This document shows positions 27,487-35,549 of a DNA stretch of 64,000 nucleotides, in pieces (the stretch's first letter is position 1; every line of letters begins with the position of its first letter). The notes below the pieces were generated by a model, which was not told the DNA's origin, made no database searches, and saw only the letters and a program-made list of their open reading frames with translations. Position numbers and translations under genes: made by a program. This DNA comes from UBA8190 sp003453695. GTDB taxonomy: Bacteria > Actinomycetota > Acidimicrobiia > Acidimicrobiales > UBA8190. The stretch is taken from positions 16,410 through 80,409 of the forward strand of contig DAIRBY010000007.1 in the NCBI GenBank assembly GCA_036796975.1, read 5' to 3'.

Positions 27487-27891
27487 TCACACCCGGCGCC
27501 GCTTCTTGGGGCGGCAGCCGTTGTGGGGGATGGGCGTCACGTCCTTGATGCCGGCCACCTCGATGCCGGTGGCGGCGAGAGAGCGGATGGCGGTCTCCCG
27601 GCCCGAGCCCGGGCCCCGCACCAGCACGTCCACCTTGCGCACCCCGTGCTCCATGGCACGCAGGGCGGCCTGTTCGGCGGCCAGCTGGGCGGCGAAGGGC
27701 GTGGACTTGCGCGAGCCCTTGAAGCCGACGTTGCCGGCCGAGGCCCACGACAGCACGTTGCCCTCGTGGTCGGTGATGGACACGATCGTGTTGTTGAACG
27801 AGCTCTTGATGTGGGCCACGCCGTAGGCGACGTTCTTCCGTTCGCGCTTTCGGGGCCGGCGGGCCTGGGCGGACTTCTTGGAGACCGGCAT
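27487..27891 (-). CDS. rpsK: 30S ribosomal protein uS11
   Basis: This 134-residue protein has GVAHIKSSFNNTIVSITDHEGN (shown in part), ASAGNVGFKGSRKSTPFAAQ, VLVRGPGSGRETAIRSL and the terminal NGCRPKKRRRV. The ATG start (27891) shares a base with the rpsM stop (TGATG). Confidence 0.98.
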   Translation of the reverse strand: MPVSKKSAQARRPRKRERKNVAYGVAHIKSSFNNTIVSITDHEGNVLSWASAGNVGFKGSRKSTPFAAQLAAEQAALRAMEHGVRKVDVLVRGPGSGRETAIRSLAATGIEVAGIKDVTPIPHNGCRPKKRRRV

Positions 27892-28271
27892 CAGTGCTTC
27901 CGGACCTTCTTCTTGCCGGCCACGGTCTTCTTGGGCCCCTTGCGGGTGCGGGCGTTGGTGTGGGTGCGCTGGCCGTGGACGGGCAGGCCCTTGCGGTGCC
28001 GTACCCCCTGGTAGCTGCCGATCTCCATCTTGCGCTTGATGTCCTGGGCGACGTCGCGGCGCAGGTCACCTTCCACCTTCAGGTTGGCGTCGATCCACGA
28101 GCGCAGCTTGGTGACCTCTTCGTCGGTGAGGTCTCGCACCCGGGTGTCGGGGTTGGTGCCGGTGGCGGCGATGGCGCGCTTGGCCAAGGTGGGGCCGACC
28201 CCGTAGATGTAGGTGAGCGAGACCTCCAGCCGCTTCTCGCGGGGGATGTCCACTCCGGCAATCCGTGCCAC
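27891..28271 (-). CDS. rpsM: 30S ribosomal protein uS13
   Basis: This 126-residue protein begins VARIAGVDIPREKRLEV. It has YIYGVGPTLAKRAI, SYQGVRHRKGLPVHGQRTHTNARTRKGP (shown in part) and a basic KKKVRKH tail that touches the P-site tRNA. The start is GTG at 28271, 43 bp after rpmJ. Confidence 0.97.
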   Translation of the reverse strand: MARIAGVDIPREKRLEVSLTYIYGVGPTLAKRAIAATGTNPDTRVRDLTDEEVTKLRSWIDANLKVEGDLRRDVAQDIKRKMEIGSYQGVRHRKGLPVHGQRTHTNARTRKGPKKTVAGKKKVRKH

Positions 28272-28314
28272 GCCTGTGGTCCTTTCGTTCGCTTGTCAGC
28301 CGCCGTCGGGCCCG

Positions 28315-28428
28315 TCAGCCCTGGCGCTGCTTGTGGCGGGGGTTCTCGCAGATGACCATGACCACCCCGTGGCGGCGGATCACCTTGCACTTCTCGCACA
28401 TCGGCTTGACGCTCGGTCGAACCTTCAT
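28315..28428 (-). CDS. rpmJ: 50S ribosomal protein bL36
   Basis: This 37-residue protein begins MKVRPSVKPMCEKCKVI and ends in NPRHKQRQG. The zinc ligands C11, C14, C27 and H32 are visible (CEKC, VICENPRH), so this is the zinc-containing form. It lies 17 bp after infA in the usual infA-rpmJ-rpsM order. Confidence 0.96.
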   Translation of the reverse strand: MKVRPSVKPMCEKCKVIRRHGVVMVICENPRHKQRQG

Positions 28429-28445
28429 CGTCTCGTCCTTCGTCC

Positions 28446-28670
28446 CTACTTGTAGCGGTAGGTGATGCGCCCCCGGCTCAGGTCGTAGGGCGTGATCTCC
28501 ACCTGCACCCGGTCGCCGGGGAGGATCCTGATCCGGTGCATCCGCATCTTCCCTGAGCTGTGGGCCAGCACCTTGTGGCCGTTCTCCAGCTCGACTCGGA
28601 ACATGGCGTTGGGAAGCGGCTCGACAACCGTCCCTTCGAGCACGATCGCATCCTCTTTCGGTTTGGGCAG
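28446..28670 (-). CDS. infA: Translation initiation factor IF-1 (probable CTG start)
   Basis: This 74-residue OB-fold protein has VLEGTVVEPLPNAMFRVELE, NGHKVLAHSSGKMRMHRIRI and LPGDRVQVEITPYDL, then RGRITYRYK; it is complete and colinear with IF-1. The conserved N-terminus (MPKKE... in relatives) is here encoded CTG CCC AAA CCG AAA GAG. No ATG, GTG or TTG occurs in frame near it, while a GAGGAGGAG Shine-Dalgarno lies four bases upstream of the CTG. I therefore place the start at CTG 28670. IF-1 occupies the A site during initiation. Confidence 0.93.
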   Translation of the reverse strand: MPKPKEDAIVLEGTVVEPLPNAMFRVELENGHKVLAHSSGKMRMHRIRILPGDRVQVEITPYDLSRGRITYRYK

Positions 28671-28925
28671 GTGACTCCTCCTCGTCGTGGTTCTGTACCG
28701 GGCACAGCTGGTCGGGGCACCAGAAGGTCCCGGGTCCGCCCATGGCCGAGCCGAAGATCCCGGCCGGACGTGCACTGGGCCGCCGGGACCGAGGTCAGGG
28801 GGCAAAATTGCCACCCAATCCGGGCCGACGGGCCGACCTACGAGCATAGCGCCTGGTCCACAGGCAGGCCACGGCGCTGGGCCCGCCCCGGCAGCCCCCG
28901 GCAGGCGCCCGGCGCCACCAGGCCG
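28671..28925 (-). promoter_or_regulatory. Spacer map-infA, candidate promoter for infA-rpmJ-rpsM-rpsK-rpsD-rpoA-rplQ
   Basis: This 255-bp spacer between map and infA holds no gene. On the minus strand a TATGCT at about 28855-28850 is the best -10-like hexamer, and a GGCAATTTTGCC palindrome lies further down (about 28814-28803), where a leader structure could form. The 5' leader would be near 170 nt. The -35 is not convincing. Confidence 0.35.
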
Positions 28926-29666
28926 CTAGGGCAGGGTCAGGACCTCGGGGCCGTCCTCGGTCACGGCGATGGTGTGCTCGAAGTGGGCCGACAGGGACCC
29001 GTCGGCGGTGACCACGCTCCAGCCGTCCTCGAGCAGGCGGGTGGCCGGGGACCCGGCGTTCACCATGGGCTCCACGGCGAAGACCATGCCCGCCTTGAGC
29101 ACGGGGCCGCCCGTGCCGGGCCAGTAGTTCGGCACCTGGGGCTCCTCGTGCATGGCGGTGCCGATGGCATGTCCCACGTACTCCCGCACCACCGAGTAGC
29201 CGGCCGCCTCCGCCACCTGCTGGACGGCCCGGCCCACCTCGTGCAGCCGCTGTCCGGGGCGGAGCTGGTCGATGCCCGCCCACAGCGACTCCTCGGTCAC
29301 CTTGACGAGCCGGGTGGCCTCGGCGCCGGCCTGGCCGATGGCCATGGTGAAGGCGGCGTCGCCGTGGTAGCCCTCGATGATGGCCCCGCAGTCGATCGAG
29401 AGCAGGTCGCCCTCGGCCAGCACGTAGGGACCGGGGATGCCGTGCACGATCATGTCGTTGGGGGACGTGCAGATCACCGCCGGGAAGCCTCGGTAGTTGA
29501 GGAAGTTGGACCGGGCCCCGCGGCGCTCGAGGACCTCCCGGGCCACGGCGTCGAGCTGGGCGGTGGTGACCCCGGGCTTGGCGGCGGCGCGGGTGGCCTC
29601 GTGCATCTCGGCCACCACCCGGCCCGCCCGGCGCATCTTGGCGATCTCCTCGGCGGTGCGCCTCAT
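28926..29666 (-). CDS. map: Type I methionine aminopeptidase
   Basis: This 246-residue protein has the pita-bread fold ligands: ICTSPNDMIVHGIP, D in SIDCGAIIEGYHGDAAFT (two aspartates), H in YVGHAIGTAMHEEPQVPNY (shown in part), E in FAVEPMVNAG and the last glutamate in HFEHTIAVTEDG. It removes the initiator methionine. ATG at 29666 is the last of four ATGs made by the 17-bp tandem repeat before it. It follows adk, as is usual. Confidence 0.97.
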   Translation of the reverse strand: MRRTAEEIAKMRRAGRVVAEMHEATRAAAKPGVTTAQLDAVAREVLERRGARSNFLNYRGFPAVICTSPNDMIVHGIPGPYVLAEGDLLSIDCGAIIEGYHGDAAFTMAIGQAGAEATRLVKVTEESLWAGIDQLRPGQRLHEVGRAVQQVAEAAGYSVVREYVGHAIGTAMHEEPQVPNYWPGTGGPVLKAGMVFAVEPMVNAGSPATRLLEDGWSVVTADGSLSAHFEHTIAVTEDGPEVLTLP

Positions 29667-29721
29667 CGGCTCGGGCCCCTCATCGGCTCGGGCCCCTCAT
29701 CGGCTCGGGCCCCTCATCGGC
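29661..29721. repeat. 17-bp tandem array (3 units plus a part) across the adk stop and map start
   Basis: Three head-to-tail copies of CCTCATCGGCTCGGGCC (29661-29711) are followed by a partial fourth. Read on the minus strand each contains CGATGAGG, giving an ATG, a TGA and a GAGG in every unit. The most upstream copy supplies the adk stop codon and the last supplies the map start codon. The unit length is not a multiple of three, so the copies stand in different frames. Confidence 0.9.
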
Positions 29722-30388
29722 GTCCCCATCGGCCGCGGCGGTCCTCCACGGCCCTGATGATGCGGCGAAGCACGGTGTCGGGGGCGCCCACCCCGTTCAC
29801 CTTGGTGAGCTGGCTCCGCTTCTCGTAGAACTCGATGAGCGGCGCCGTCTGCCGCTCGTAGAGCTCGAGACGGCGGCGGATGGACTCCTCCTTGTCGTCG
29901 TCGCGCTGGACGACCTCGCCGCCGCACACGTCGCAGGTCCAGTTGACCCGGGGAGGGGCGGCCACCGAGTAGTTGGCCCCGCAGTCGGCACACACCCGCC
30001 GGGCGGCGAGGCGACGCAGGACCTGGGAGGTGGGGACCTCGATGTCAGCGGTGAGGTCGATGTCGCCGGGGGCGAGCAAGGCCGCCAGCGACTCGGCTTG
30101 CTGCAGGGTCCGGGGGCAGCCGTCCAGGATGAAGCCCCGGGCCCGGGCGTCGGGCTCGGCCAGGCGCTCGGCCACCATCTCCATGATGAGGTCGTCGCCC
30201 AGAAGCTCGCCGGACTCCATGGTCTCCTTGACCTTGGCACCCAGCTCGGAGCCGCTCTTCACCGCCCCGCGCAGCATGTCCCCGGTGGAGATGTGCGGCA
30301 CGACGTAGTGGTGCGACAGCCGCACGCACTGTGTCCCCTTGCCGGCGCCCTGTTTGCCGAGCACCACGAGCCTGATCCCTGGAACCAC
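29714..30388 (-). CDS. adk: Adenylate kinase
   Basis: This 224-residue long-form kinase has the P-loop VVLGKQGAGKGTQ, HISTGDMLR in the AMP site, GFILDGCPRT and a LID with a zinc-binding four-cysteine set (RVCADCG, then TCDVCGG). It balances AMP, ADP and ATP. The GTG start at 30388 is seven bases after the secY stop codon. The C-terminus (DRRGRWGRR) runs into the 17-bp repeat. Confidence 0.96.
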   Translation of the reverse strand: MVPGIRLVVLGKQGAGKGTQCVRLSHHYVVPHISTGDMLRGAVKSGSELGAKVKETMESGELLGDDLIMEMVAERLAEPDARARGFILDGCPRTLQQAESLAALLAPGDIDLTADIEVPTSQVLRRLAARRVCADCGANYSVAAPPRVNWTCDVCGGEVVQRDDDKEESIRRRLELYERQTAPLIEFYEKRSQLTKVNGVGAPDTVLRRIIRAVEDRRGRWGRR

Positions 30389-30394
30389 GAGGCG

Positions 30395-31687
30395 CTACTT
30401 GAGGAAGCCCTCGTAGTTCCGCATCATGAGCTGGCTGTCGATCTGCCTCATGGTCTCGAGCGACACACCCACGGCGATGAGCAAGGTGGTGCCGTAGAAG
30501 GGGTAGCCAGTCACGTGCCACAGGGCGAGCAACGCCGATGGCACGACCGCCACGACGGCGAGGTAGAAGCCGCCGGGCACGGTGATGCGGTTGAGGATGC
30601 GGGCGAGGTACCGCTCGGTGGGCGGACCGGGACGGATGCCCGGGATGTAGCCGCCCTGCTTCCTGATGATGTCGGCCTGCTGGTGGGGGTCGAAGGCCAC
30701 GTAGACGTAGAAGAAGGTGAAGAGGAAGATGAGCACCCCGTACACGAGCACGTACACCAGGCTCGTGGGGGTGATGTGGTTGTTGACGAAGGTGCGGAAC
30801 GCCGTGGACGGGACGATGTTGGCCAGCAGCACCGGGATGTACAGCAGCGAACTGGCGAAGATGATGGGGATCACCCCGGACTGGTTGACCTTCAAGGGGA
30901 TGTAGGTGGACGAGCCGCCGTACATTCGCCGGCCCACCACCCGTTTGGCGAAGGTCACCGGGATGCGGCGCTGGCCCTGCTCCATGAACACCACGATCAC
31001 GAGCAGCACCAGGGTGAGGGCCACCATGATGCTGAACTTGAGCCGTCCCCCCTGGGCCAGCACCGCCCCGTATCCGGCCGGCACACCGGCCACCACGTTG
31101 GCGAAGATGAGGATGGACATGCCGTTGCCCACCCCCCGCTGGGTGATGTTCTCACCGAGCCACATGACCATGGCGGTGCCGGCGGTGAGGGTGAGCACGA
31201 TGAAGGCGGCCTTGTAGATAGTGAAGTTGGGGATGAGGTCGATGTTGCTCTGGTTGCCCAGCAACCCGCTCGCCCCGGTGTGGAACACGTAGACCAGGCC
31301 CGAGGACTGCAAGAGCGCCAACCCGATGGTGAGGTACCGGGTGGTCTGGGTGAGCTTCTTCTGACCCACCGCCCCCTGGTCGCGCCATTCCTCGAGTTTG
31401 GGGATCACCGTCGACAGCAGCTGGATGATGATCGAGCTCGTGATGTAGGGCATGATCCCGAGCCCGAAGATGGCCATGCGCAGCAGGCCGCCACCCGAGA
31501 ACAGGTTGAGGAACCCGAGGATGCCGGCCGACTTGGCCTGGTTCTCGAGCGCCTGGACCTGGGAGATCGAGATGTAGGGCGTGATGACGTTGGCGCCCAG
31601 CTGGTACAGGCCGATGACGCCTAGGGTGAAGACGACCTTGTTGCGGAGGTCAGGAACCTTGAAGATGTTCTTGAGGCTCGAGAGCAA
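30395..31687 (-). CDS. secY: Preprotein translocase subunit SecY
   Basis: This 430-residue membrane protein has ten predicted transmembrane helices. It shows KVPDLRNKVVFTLGVIGLYQ, the plug region SGGGLLRMAIFGLGIMPYI, GNGMSILIFANVVAG and the cytosolic loop GRRMYGGSSTYIPLKVNQSGVIPIIFASS (shown in part). It forms the protein-conducting channel with SecE and SecG. TTG at 31687 is chosen because GGAGGAG sits five bases before it and MLSSLKNIF is the usual beginning; GTG at 31702 would add five residues that overlap that ribosome site. Confidence 0.96.
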   Translation of the reverse strand: MLSSLKNIFKVPDLRNKVVFTLGVIGLYQLGANVITPYISISQVQALENQAKSAGILGFLNLFSGGGLLRMAIFGLGIMPYITSSIIIQLLSTVIPKLEEWRDQGAVGQKKLTQTTRYLTIGLALLQSSGLVYVFHTGASGLLGNQSNIDLIPNFTIYKAAFIVLTLTAGTAMVMWLGENITQRGVGNGMSILIFANVVAGVPAGYGAVLAQGGRLKFSIMVALTLVLLVIVVFMEQGQRRIPVTFAKRVVGRRMYGGSSTYIPLKVNQSGVIPIIFASSLLYIPVLLANIVPSTAFRTFVNNHITPTSLVYVLVYGVLIFLFTFFYVYVAFDPHQQADIIRKQGGYIPGIRPGPPTERYLARILNRITVPGGFYLAVVAVVPSALLALWHVTGYPFYGTTLLIAVGVSLETMRQIDSQLMMRNYEGFLK

Positions 31688-31756
31688 CGTCGCTCCTCCC
31701 ACGTGCTCCGGATCCGGAGCGCAGCGACCGGTGTCCGGAGACCCGGAGCAGAAAGG

Positions 31757-32245
31757 CTAGCGGTTGGTGAGCGCGTTCCCCCGCGCTGGTGGACGGCCGT
31801 GGCCGAAGGGCATGGGCAACAGCTCGACACTGCCGCCGGCCCCTTCGACGGCGGCCCGCGCCGAGGCCGACACGGCGTGCACCTTCACGGTCACGGCCCG
31901 GTGCAACTCCCCTCGTCCGAGCACCTTGACCAGCGCACCCTTGCGCACCAGCCCGGCCTCGCGGAGCACCTGCGGATCGACGATGTCGGCGCCGAGTGCC
32001 TCCAGGGTGTCCAGGTTCACAGCCGCGTAGGACACCCGGAAGGGGTTGCGGAAGCCCTTCAGCTTGGGGATGCGCTGGGCCAGCGGCAGCTGCCCGCCCT
32101 CGAAGCCGAGGGGGATGGTGTCGCGGGCGCCCTGGCCCTTGGTGCCGCGGCCGGCCGTCTTGCCGCCCTTGCCGGCGATGCCGCGCCCCACCCGGCGCCG
32201 GGCGCGGTGCGCCCCGGCCGGGGGGCGGAGGTCGTGCAGCTTCAT
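31757..32245 (-). CDS. rplO: 50S ribosomal protein uL15
   Basis: This 162-residue protein begins MKLHDLRPPAGAHRARRRVG. It has RGIAGKGGKTAGRGTKGQGAR, GFEGGQLPLAQRIPKLKGF and VKVLGRGELHRAVTVKVHAVS. Its ATG overlaps the rpmD stop by four bases (ATGA). It assembles late onto 23S rRNA. Confidence 0.97.
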   Translation of the reverse strand: MKLHDLRPPAGAHRARRRVGRGIAGKGGKTAGRGTKGQGARDTIPLGFEGGQLPLAQRIPKLKGFRNPFRVSYAAVNLDTLEALGADIVDPQVLREAGLVRKGALVKVLGRGELHRAVTVKVHAVSASARAAVEGAGGSVELLPMPFGHGRPPARGNALTNR

Positions 32246-32577
32246 GGCGTGTCCTCTCGGGTCGTCCCGCCCGGTGTGGTGGCGCGCCTCTCGGCGGCGC
32301 GGTGGGTGGCCCGCACCGCCTCGATCTTCTCCCGCTCCGAGGCGAGCTCCTCGGCGCTGGCCTCGGTCACCTCGACCAGGTGCGGAACCCGGGCGATCAT
32401 GCCCCGCACGTCGGGGCGGTCGGGCAGCACCCGCGACCGGCCCACCCCCCGCAGGCCGAGGGCCCGCAGGGTGCCGCGGTGCTTGGGCTTGGTGGACGCC
32501 GACGACCGGACCTGGGTGACGCGCAGGGCCGCCTGGGCGTCCGCCGAGGCGCCGGAGCGCGAGCGGGCCGGGGTCAC
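32242..32577 (-). CDS. rpmD: 50S ribosomal protein uL30 with N- and C-terminal extensions
   Basis: This 111-residue protein contains the L30 core ALRVTQVRSSASTKPKHRG, LRALGLRGVGRSRVLPD and VRGMIARVPHLVEV at residues about 17-72. The family is usually near 60 residues. Here about 16 Ser/Ala/Arg-rich residues precede and about 39 charged residues (SEREKIEAVRATHRAAERR) follow the core. GTG at 32577 overlaps the rpsE stop by four bases. Confidence 0.93.
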   Translation of the reverse strand: MTPARSRSGASADAQAALRVTQVRSSASTKPKHRGTLRALGLRGVGRSRVLPDRPDVRGMIARVPHLVEVTEASAEELASEREKIEAVRATHRAAERRATTPGGTTREDTP

Positions 32578-33128
32578 GAGCCGACGTCCTGGAACAGATC
32601 AGCGGCGCGCTGGCGCTCGCGATAGGCGCGCAGCACGCCCTTGGGCACGAGCTCGTCGGCGGGCAGCCCCCGCAGCCGGGCCACGTCCTCGGGACGGCGG
32701 AGGTCCCGCAGCCCGGCGATGGTGGCATGGGCCACGTTGATGCCGTTGGAGGAGCCCAGCGACTTGCACAGGATGTCCTGGATGCCGGCCATCTCGAGGA
32801 TGGCACGGGCGGCGCCGCCGGCGATCACCCCGGTACCGGGGGCGGCCGGCTTGAGCATGACGCGCCCGGCGCCGGCCTCACCGATGATGGGGTGGGTGAT
32901 GGTCGTCCCGGCCAGCGGCACGTCGAACATGTTCTTGCGCGCCTCTTCGATGCCCTTCTGCACGGCGAGCCCGGCCTCCTTGGCCTTGCCGTAGCCGAGG
33001 CCCACCCGGCCGTTGCCGTCGCCCACCACCATGAGGGCGGTGAAGGAGAAGCGCCGGCCGCCCTTCACGACCTTGGCCACCCGGTTGACCCGGATGGTGC
33101 GCTCTTCGAACTGTCCTTCGAGCACCAT
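32574..33128 (-). CDS. rpsE: 30S ribosomal protein uS5
   Basis: This 184-residue protein has EERTIRVNRVAKVVKGGRRF, SFTALMVVGDGNGRVGLGYG and KAKEAGLAVQKGIEEARKNM, followed by ILCKSLGSSNGINVAHATI. It shapes the mRNA entry and proofreading region. The ATG at 33128 shares a base with the rplR stop codon. Confidence 0.97.
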   Translation of the reverse strand: MVLEGQFEERTIRVNRVAKVVKGGRRFSFTALMVVGDGNGRVGLGYGKAKEAGLAVQKGIEEARKNMFDVPLAGTTITHPIIGEAGAGRVMLKPAAPGTGVIAGGAARAILEMAGIQDILCKSLGSSNGINVAHATIAGLRDLRRPEDVARLRGLPADELVPKGVLRAYRERQRAADLFQDVGS

Positions 33129-33493
33129 CAGAACTCCAGTCCTGCCTGGCGGGCGGCATCGGCCAGGGCGGCGACCCGCCCGTGGTACCGGTTGCCGCCG
33201 CGGTCGAATACGACGCGGGCCACCCCTGCCGCCTTGGCCCGCTCGGCCACGAGGCGTCCCACCGCCGCCGCCTGCTCCACCTTGGTGCCGGACCCGGCGC
33301 GCAGCGTCGGCTCGACGGTGGTGGCCTGGGCCAGGGTGCGGCCGGCCACGTCGTCGATGACCTGGGCGGAGATGTGGCGGGTGGAGCGGGACACGGCGAG
33401 GCGGGGCCGGTCGGCACTGCCGCTCACGTGCTTGCGCACCCGGGCGTGACGACGGAGGCGCAGGCTGCGCTTCTTGGCTGCGGTGATGGTCAT
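33128..33493 (-). CDS. rplR: 50S ribosomal protein uL18
   Basis: This 121-residue 5S rRNA-binding protein has RRHARVRKHVSGSADRPRLA, VSRSTRHISAQVIDD and VVFDRGGNRYHGRVAALADA with the terminal ARQAGLEF. Its ATG is two bases after the rplF stop codon, in normal spc-operon order. Confidence 0.97.
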   Translation of the reverse strand: MTITAAKKRSLRLRRHARVRKHVSGSADRPRLAVSRSTRHISAQVIDDVAGRTLAQATTVEPTLRAGSGTKVEQAAAVGRLVAERAKAAGVARVVFDRGGNRYHGRVAALADAARQAGLEF

Positions 33494-33495
33494 GG

Positions 33496-34035
33496 CTACT
33501 TGGCCGCCTTGCCGGCCTTGCGCAGGACGCGCTCGCCGGCGTAGCGCACGCCCTTGCCCTTGTAGGGCTCGGGCTTGCGGATCTTGCGGATGTCGGCCGC
33601 CACCTGGCCCACCTTCTCCTTGTCGATGCCCCGCACCACGATGCGGGTGGGCACCGGCACCTCGAAGGTGACACCCTCGGGCGCGTCCACCATGACGGGA
33701 TGCGAGAAGCCGAGAGCCAGCTCGAGGGCGCCGGGGCCCCGGGCCTGGGCCCGGTATCCCACACCCACGATCTCGAGCTCCTTGGAGAAGCCCGCCGTCA
33801 CCCCGGTCACCATGTTGGCCAGCAGCGAACGGGTGAGGCCGTGCAGCGCCCGGTTGTGGCGCTCGTCGTCGGGGCGCTCCACGAGCAGGGTGGAGTCCTC
33901 CTGGCGCACGGTGATCGGTGCGGGAAGCGAGCGCGCCAGGCTGCCCTGCGGCCCGGTCACGGTGACCGTGCCGCCGGCGATGTCGACCGTCACCCCGCTG
34001 GGCACGGCGATGGGCGAACGTCCCACTCTCGACAT
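33496..34035 (-). CDS. rplF: 50S ribosomal protein uL6
   Basis: This 179-residue protein begins MSRVGRSPIAVPSGVTVDI. It has TVTGPQGSLARSLP, HGLTRSLLANMVTGVTAGF, LEIVGVGYRAQ and the C-terminal rRNA-binding motif EPYKGKGVRYAGERVLRKAG. It lies near the factor-binding site of the 50S subunit. Confidence 0.97.
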   Translation of the reverse strand: MSRVGRSPIAVPSGVTVDIAGGTVTVTGPQGSLARSLPAPITVRQEDSTLLVERPDDERHNRALHGLTRSLLANMVTGVTAGFSKELEIVGVGYRAQARGPGALELALGFSHPVMVDAPEGVTFEVPVPTRIVVRGIDKEKVGQVAADIRKIRKPEPYKGKGVRYAGERVLRKAGKAAK

Positions 34036-34054
34036 GACTGCTCAGCTCCCCTGC

Positions 34055-34459
34055 TCACCAGACATAACAGAGCACCTCCCCGCCCACCCGCTTGCTGCGC
34101 GCCTCACGGTCGGTCATGAGCCCCTGGCTGGTGGAGACCACGGCCACCCCCATGCCGCCCAGTACCCGGGGCATCTTGTCGGCCTGGACGTAGATGCGCA
34201 GCCCCGGCTTGGACACCCGGCGCAGCCCGCCGATGGTGCGGGTGCGGTCGGGGGCGTACTTCAAGACGATCTCGAGGTCGTTGCCGGGGCGGGTGGAGGC
34301 GGGCTGCACCGAGAAACCCTCGATGTAGCCCTCTTTCTCCAAGAGGCGGGCCAGGTTCTCCTTGAGTTTGGAGCTGGGCATGCGCACCGTGTCCTTCATG
34401 GCCGTGTTGGCGTTGCGGATGCGGGTGAGCATGTCGGCGATGGGGTCGGTCATGGTCAA
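34055..34459 (-). CDS. rpsH: 30S ribosomal protein uS8
   Basis: This 134-residue protein has DPIADMLTRIRNANTAMKD, SSKLKENLARLLEKEGYI, RVSKPGLRIYVQADKMPRVL and the final STSQGLMTDREARSKRVGGE, then LCYVW. It binds the central domain of 16S rRNA. The ATG lies 17 bp after rpsN. Confidence 0.97.
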   Translation of the reverse strand: MTMTDPIADMLTRIRNANTAMKDTVRMPSSKLKENLARLLEKEGYIEGFSVQPASTRPGNDLEIVLKYAPDRTRTIGGLRRVSKPGLRIYVQADKMPRVLGGMGVAVVSTSQGLMTDREARSKRVGGEVLCYVW

Positions 34460-34475
34460 CGCTCCTCGCCTCCCC

Positions 34476-34661
34476 TCACCAGCTCGCCTTGGTCACGCCG
34501 GGGATCTCCCCGGCGTGCGCCAACTCCCGGAGGCAGATCCGACACAGCCCGAACTTGCGGTACACGGCCTTGGGCCGGCCGCAGCGGCGGCAGCGGGTGT
34601 AGGCGCGCACCTTGAACTTCGGTGTCCGCTTCTGCTTCTCGATGAGTGCCTTCTTGGCCAT
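34476..34661 (-). CDS. rpsN: 30S ribosomal protein uS14, zinc-binding type
   Basis: This 61-residue protein begins MAKKALIEKQKRTPKFKV. The zinc ligands are C24-xx-C27 (RCRRCG) and C40-xx-C43 (GLCRICLRE). It is the short C+ form placed in the spc operon. Confidence 0.98.
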   Translation of the reverse strand: MAKKALIEKQKRTPKFKVRAYTRCRRCGRPKAVYRKFGLCRICLRELAHAGEIPGVTKASW

Positions 34662-34665
34662 GGTG

Positions 34666-35241
34666 CTAGACGTTCTCCTGCCTGAACGGGAACCCGAAGG
34701 CGAGCAGGAAGGCGCGGCCTTCCTGGTCGTTGCGGGCGGTCGTGCAAATGGTGATGTCCATTCCTCTGGTGGTGTCGATGCGGTCGTAGTCGACCTCGGG
34801 GAAGATGAGCTGTTCGGAGACCCCGAAGGTGTAGTTGCCCCTGCCGTCGAAGGAGTTGGGCGGGAGCCCCCGGAAGTCGCGGATGCGGGGGATGGCGAGC
34901 GAGATGAGCCGGTCCAGGAACTCCCAGGCCCGGTCGCCGCGCATGGTCACCTTGGCGCCGATGGTCATGCCCTCGCGCAGCTTGAAGCTGGCGATCGACT
35001 TGCGGGCCTTGGTCACGGCCGGCTTCTGGCCGGTGATGGTCTGGAGGTCGCGCACGGCGCCCTCCACCAGCGACGGCTGCTGGGTGGCCCGGCCCACGCC
35101 CATGTTCACCACGATCTTCTCGAGGCGGGGCACCTCCATGACGTTGGACAGCCCGAGCTGGTCCTTCAACTGGGCGCGCAGCACCGTGTCGTAGCGGTCC
35201 TTCAGGCGCGGCTTGGCCCGGGTGGCGGCGGGGGCGGTCAC
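34666..35241 (-). CDS. rplE: 50S ribosomal protein uL5
   Basis: This 191-residue 5S rRNA-binding protein has RLKDRYDTVLRAQLKDQLGL, EKIVVNMGVGRATQQ, TGQKPAVTKARKSIASFKLR and GNYTFGVSEQLIFPEVDYD. GTG at 35241 overlaps the rplX stop by four bases and gives a normal N-terminus. Confidence 0.97.
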   Translation of the reverse strand: MTAPAATRAKPRLKDRYDTVLRAQLKDQLGLSNVMEVPRLEKIVVNMGVGRATQQPSLVEGAVRDLQTITGQKPAVTKARKSIASFKLREGMTIGAKVTMRGDRAWEFLDRLISLAIPRIRDFRGLPPNSFDGRGNYTFGVSEQLIFPEVDYDRIDTTRGMDITICTTARNDQEGRAFLLAFGFPFRQENV

Positions 35242-35549
35242 GGCAGGTCCGTCCCGCACTTGCGGCACACCCGGAGCTTGCGCCCCTGCTCGTCGAAGCG
35301 GATGCCCACCCGGGAGGGCTCGCCGCACCCCGGGCACACGATGGCCACCGACGACACCGGCAACGGCATGTCCTTGTCGATGATGCCGCCCTGCATGGTG
35401 GCGCCGCGGGGCTTGGTGTGGCGCTTGGCCATGTTGGCCCCTTCCACCACGACCTTGCCCGCCTTGGGCATGGCCCGCATGACCTGGCCCCGCTTGCCGC
35501 GGTGCTTTCCCGACAGCACCTGCACGGTGTCACCCTTCTTGATGCGCAT
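35238..35549 (-). CDS. rplX: 50S ribosomal protein uL24
   Basis: This 103-residue protein begins with the KOW motif MRIKKGDTVQVLSGKHRGKR, then KAGKVVVEGANMAKRHTKP. The C-terminal zinc-ribbon-like part has VCPGCGEPSRVG and LRVCRKCGTDLP. It starts 50S assembly. ATG at 35549 overlaps the rplN stop codon by one base. Confidence 0.97.
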   Translation of the reverse strand: MRIKKGDTVQVLSGKHRGKRGQVMRAMPKAGKVVVEGANMAKRHTKPRGATMQGGIIDKDMPLPVSSVAIVCPGCGEPSRVGIRFDEQGRKLRVCRKCGTDLP

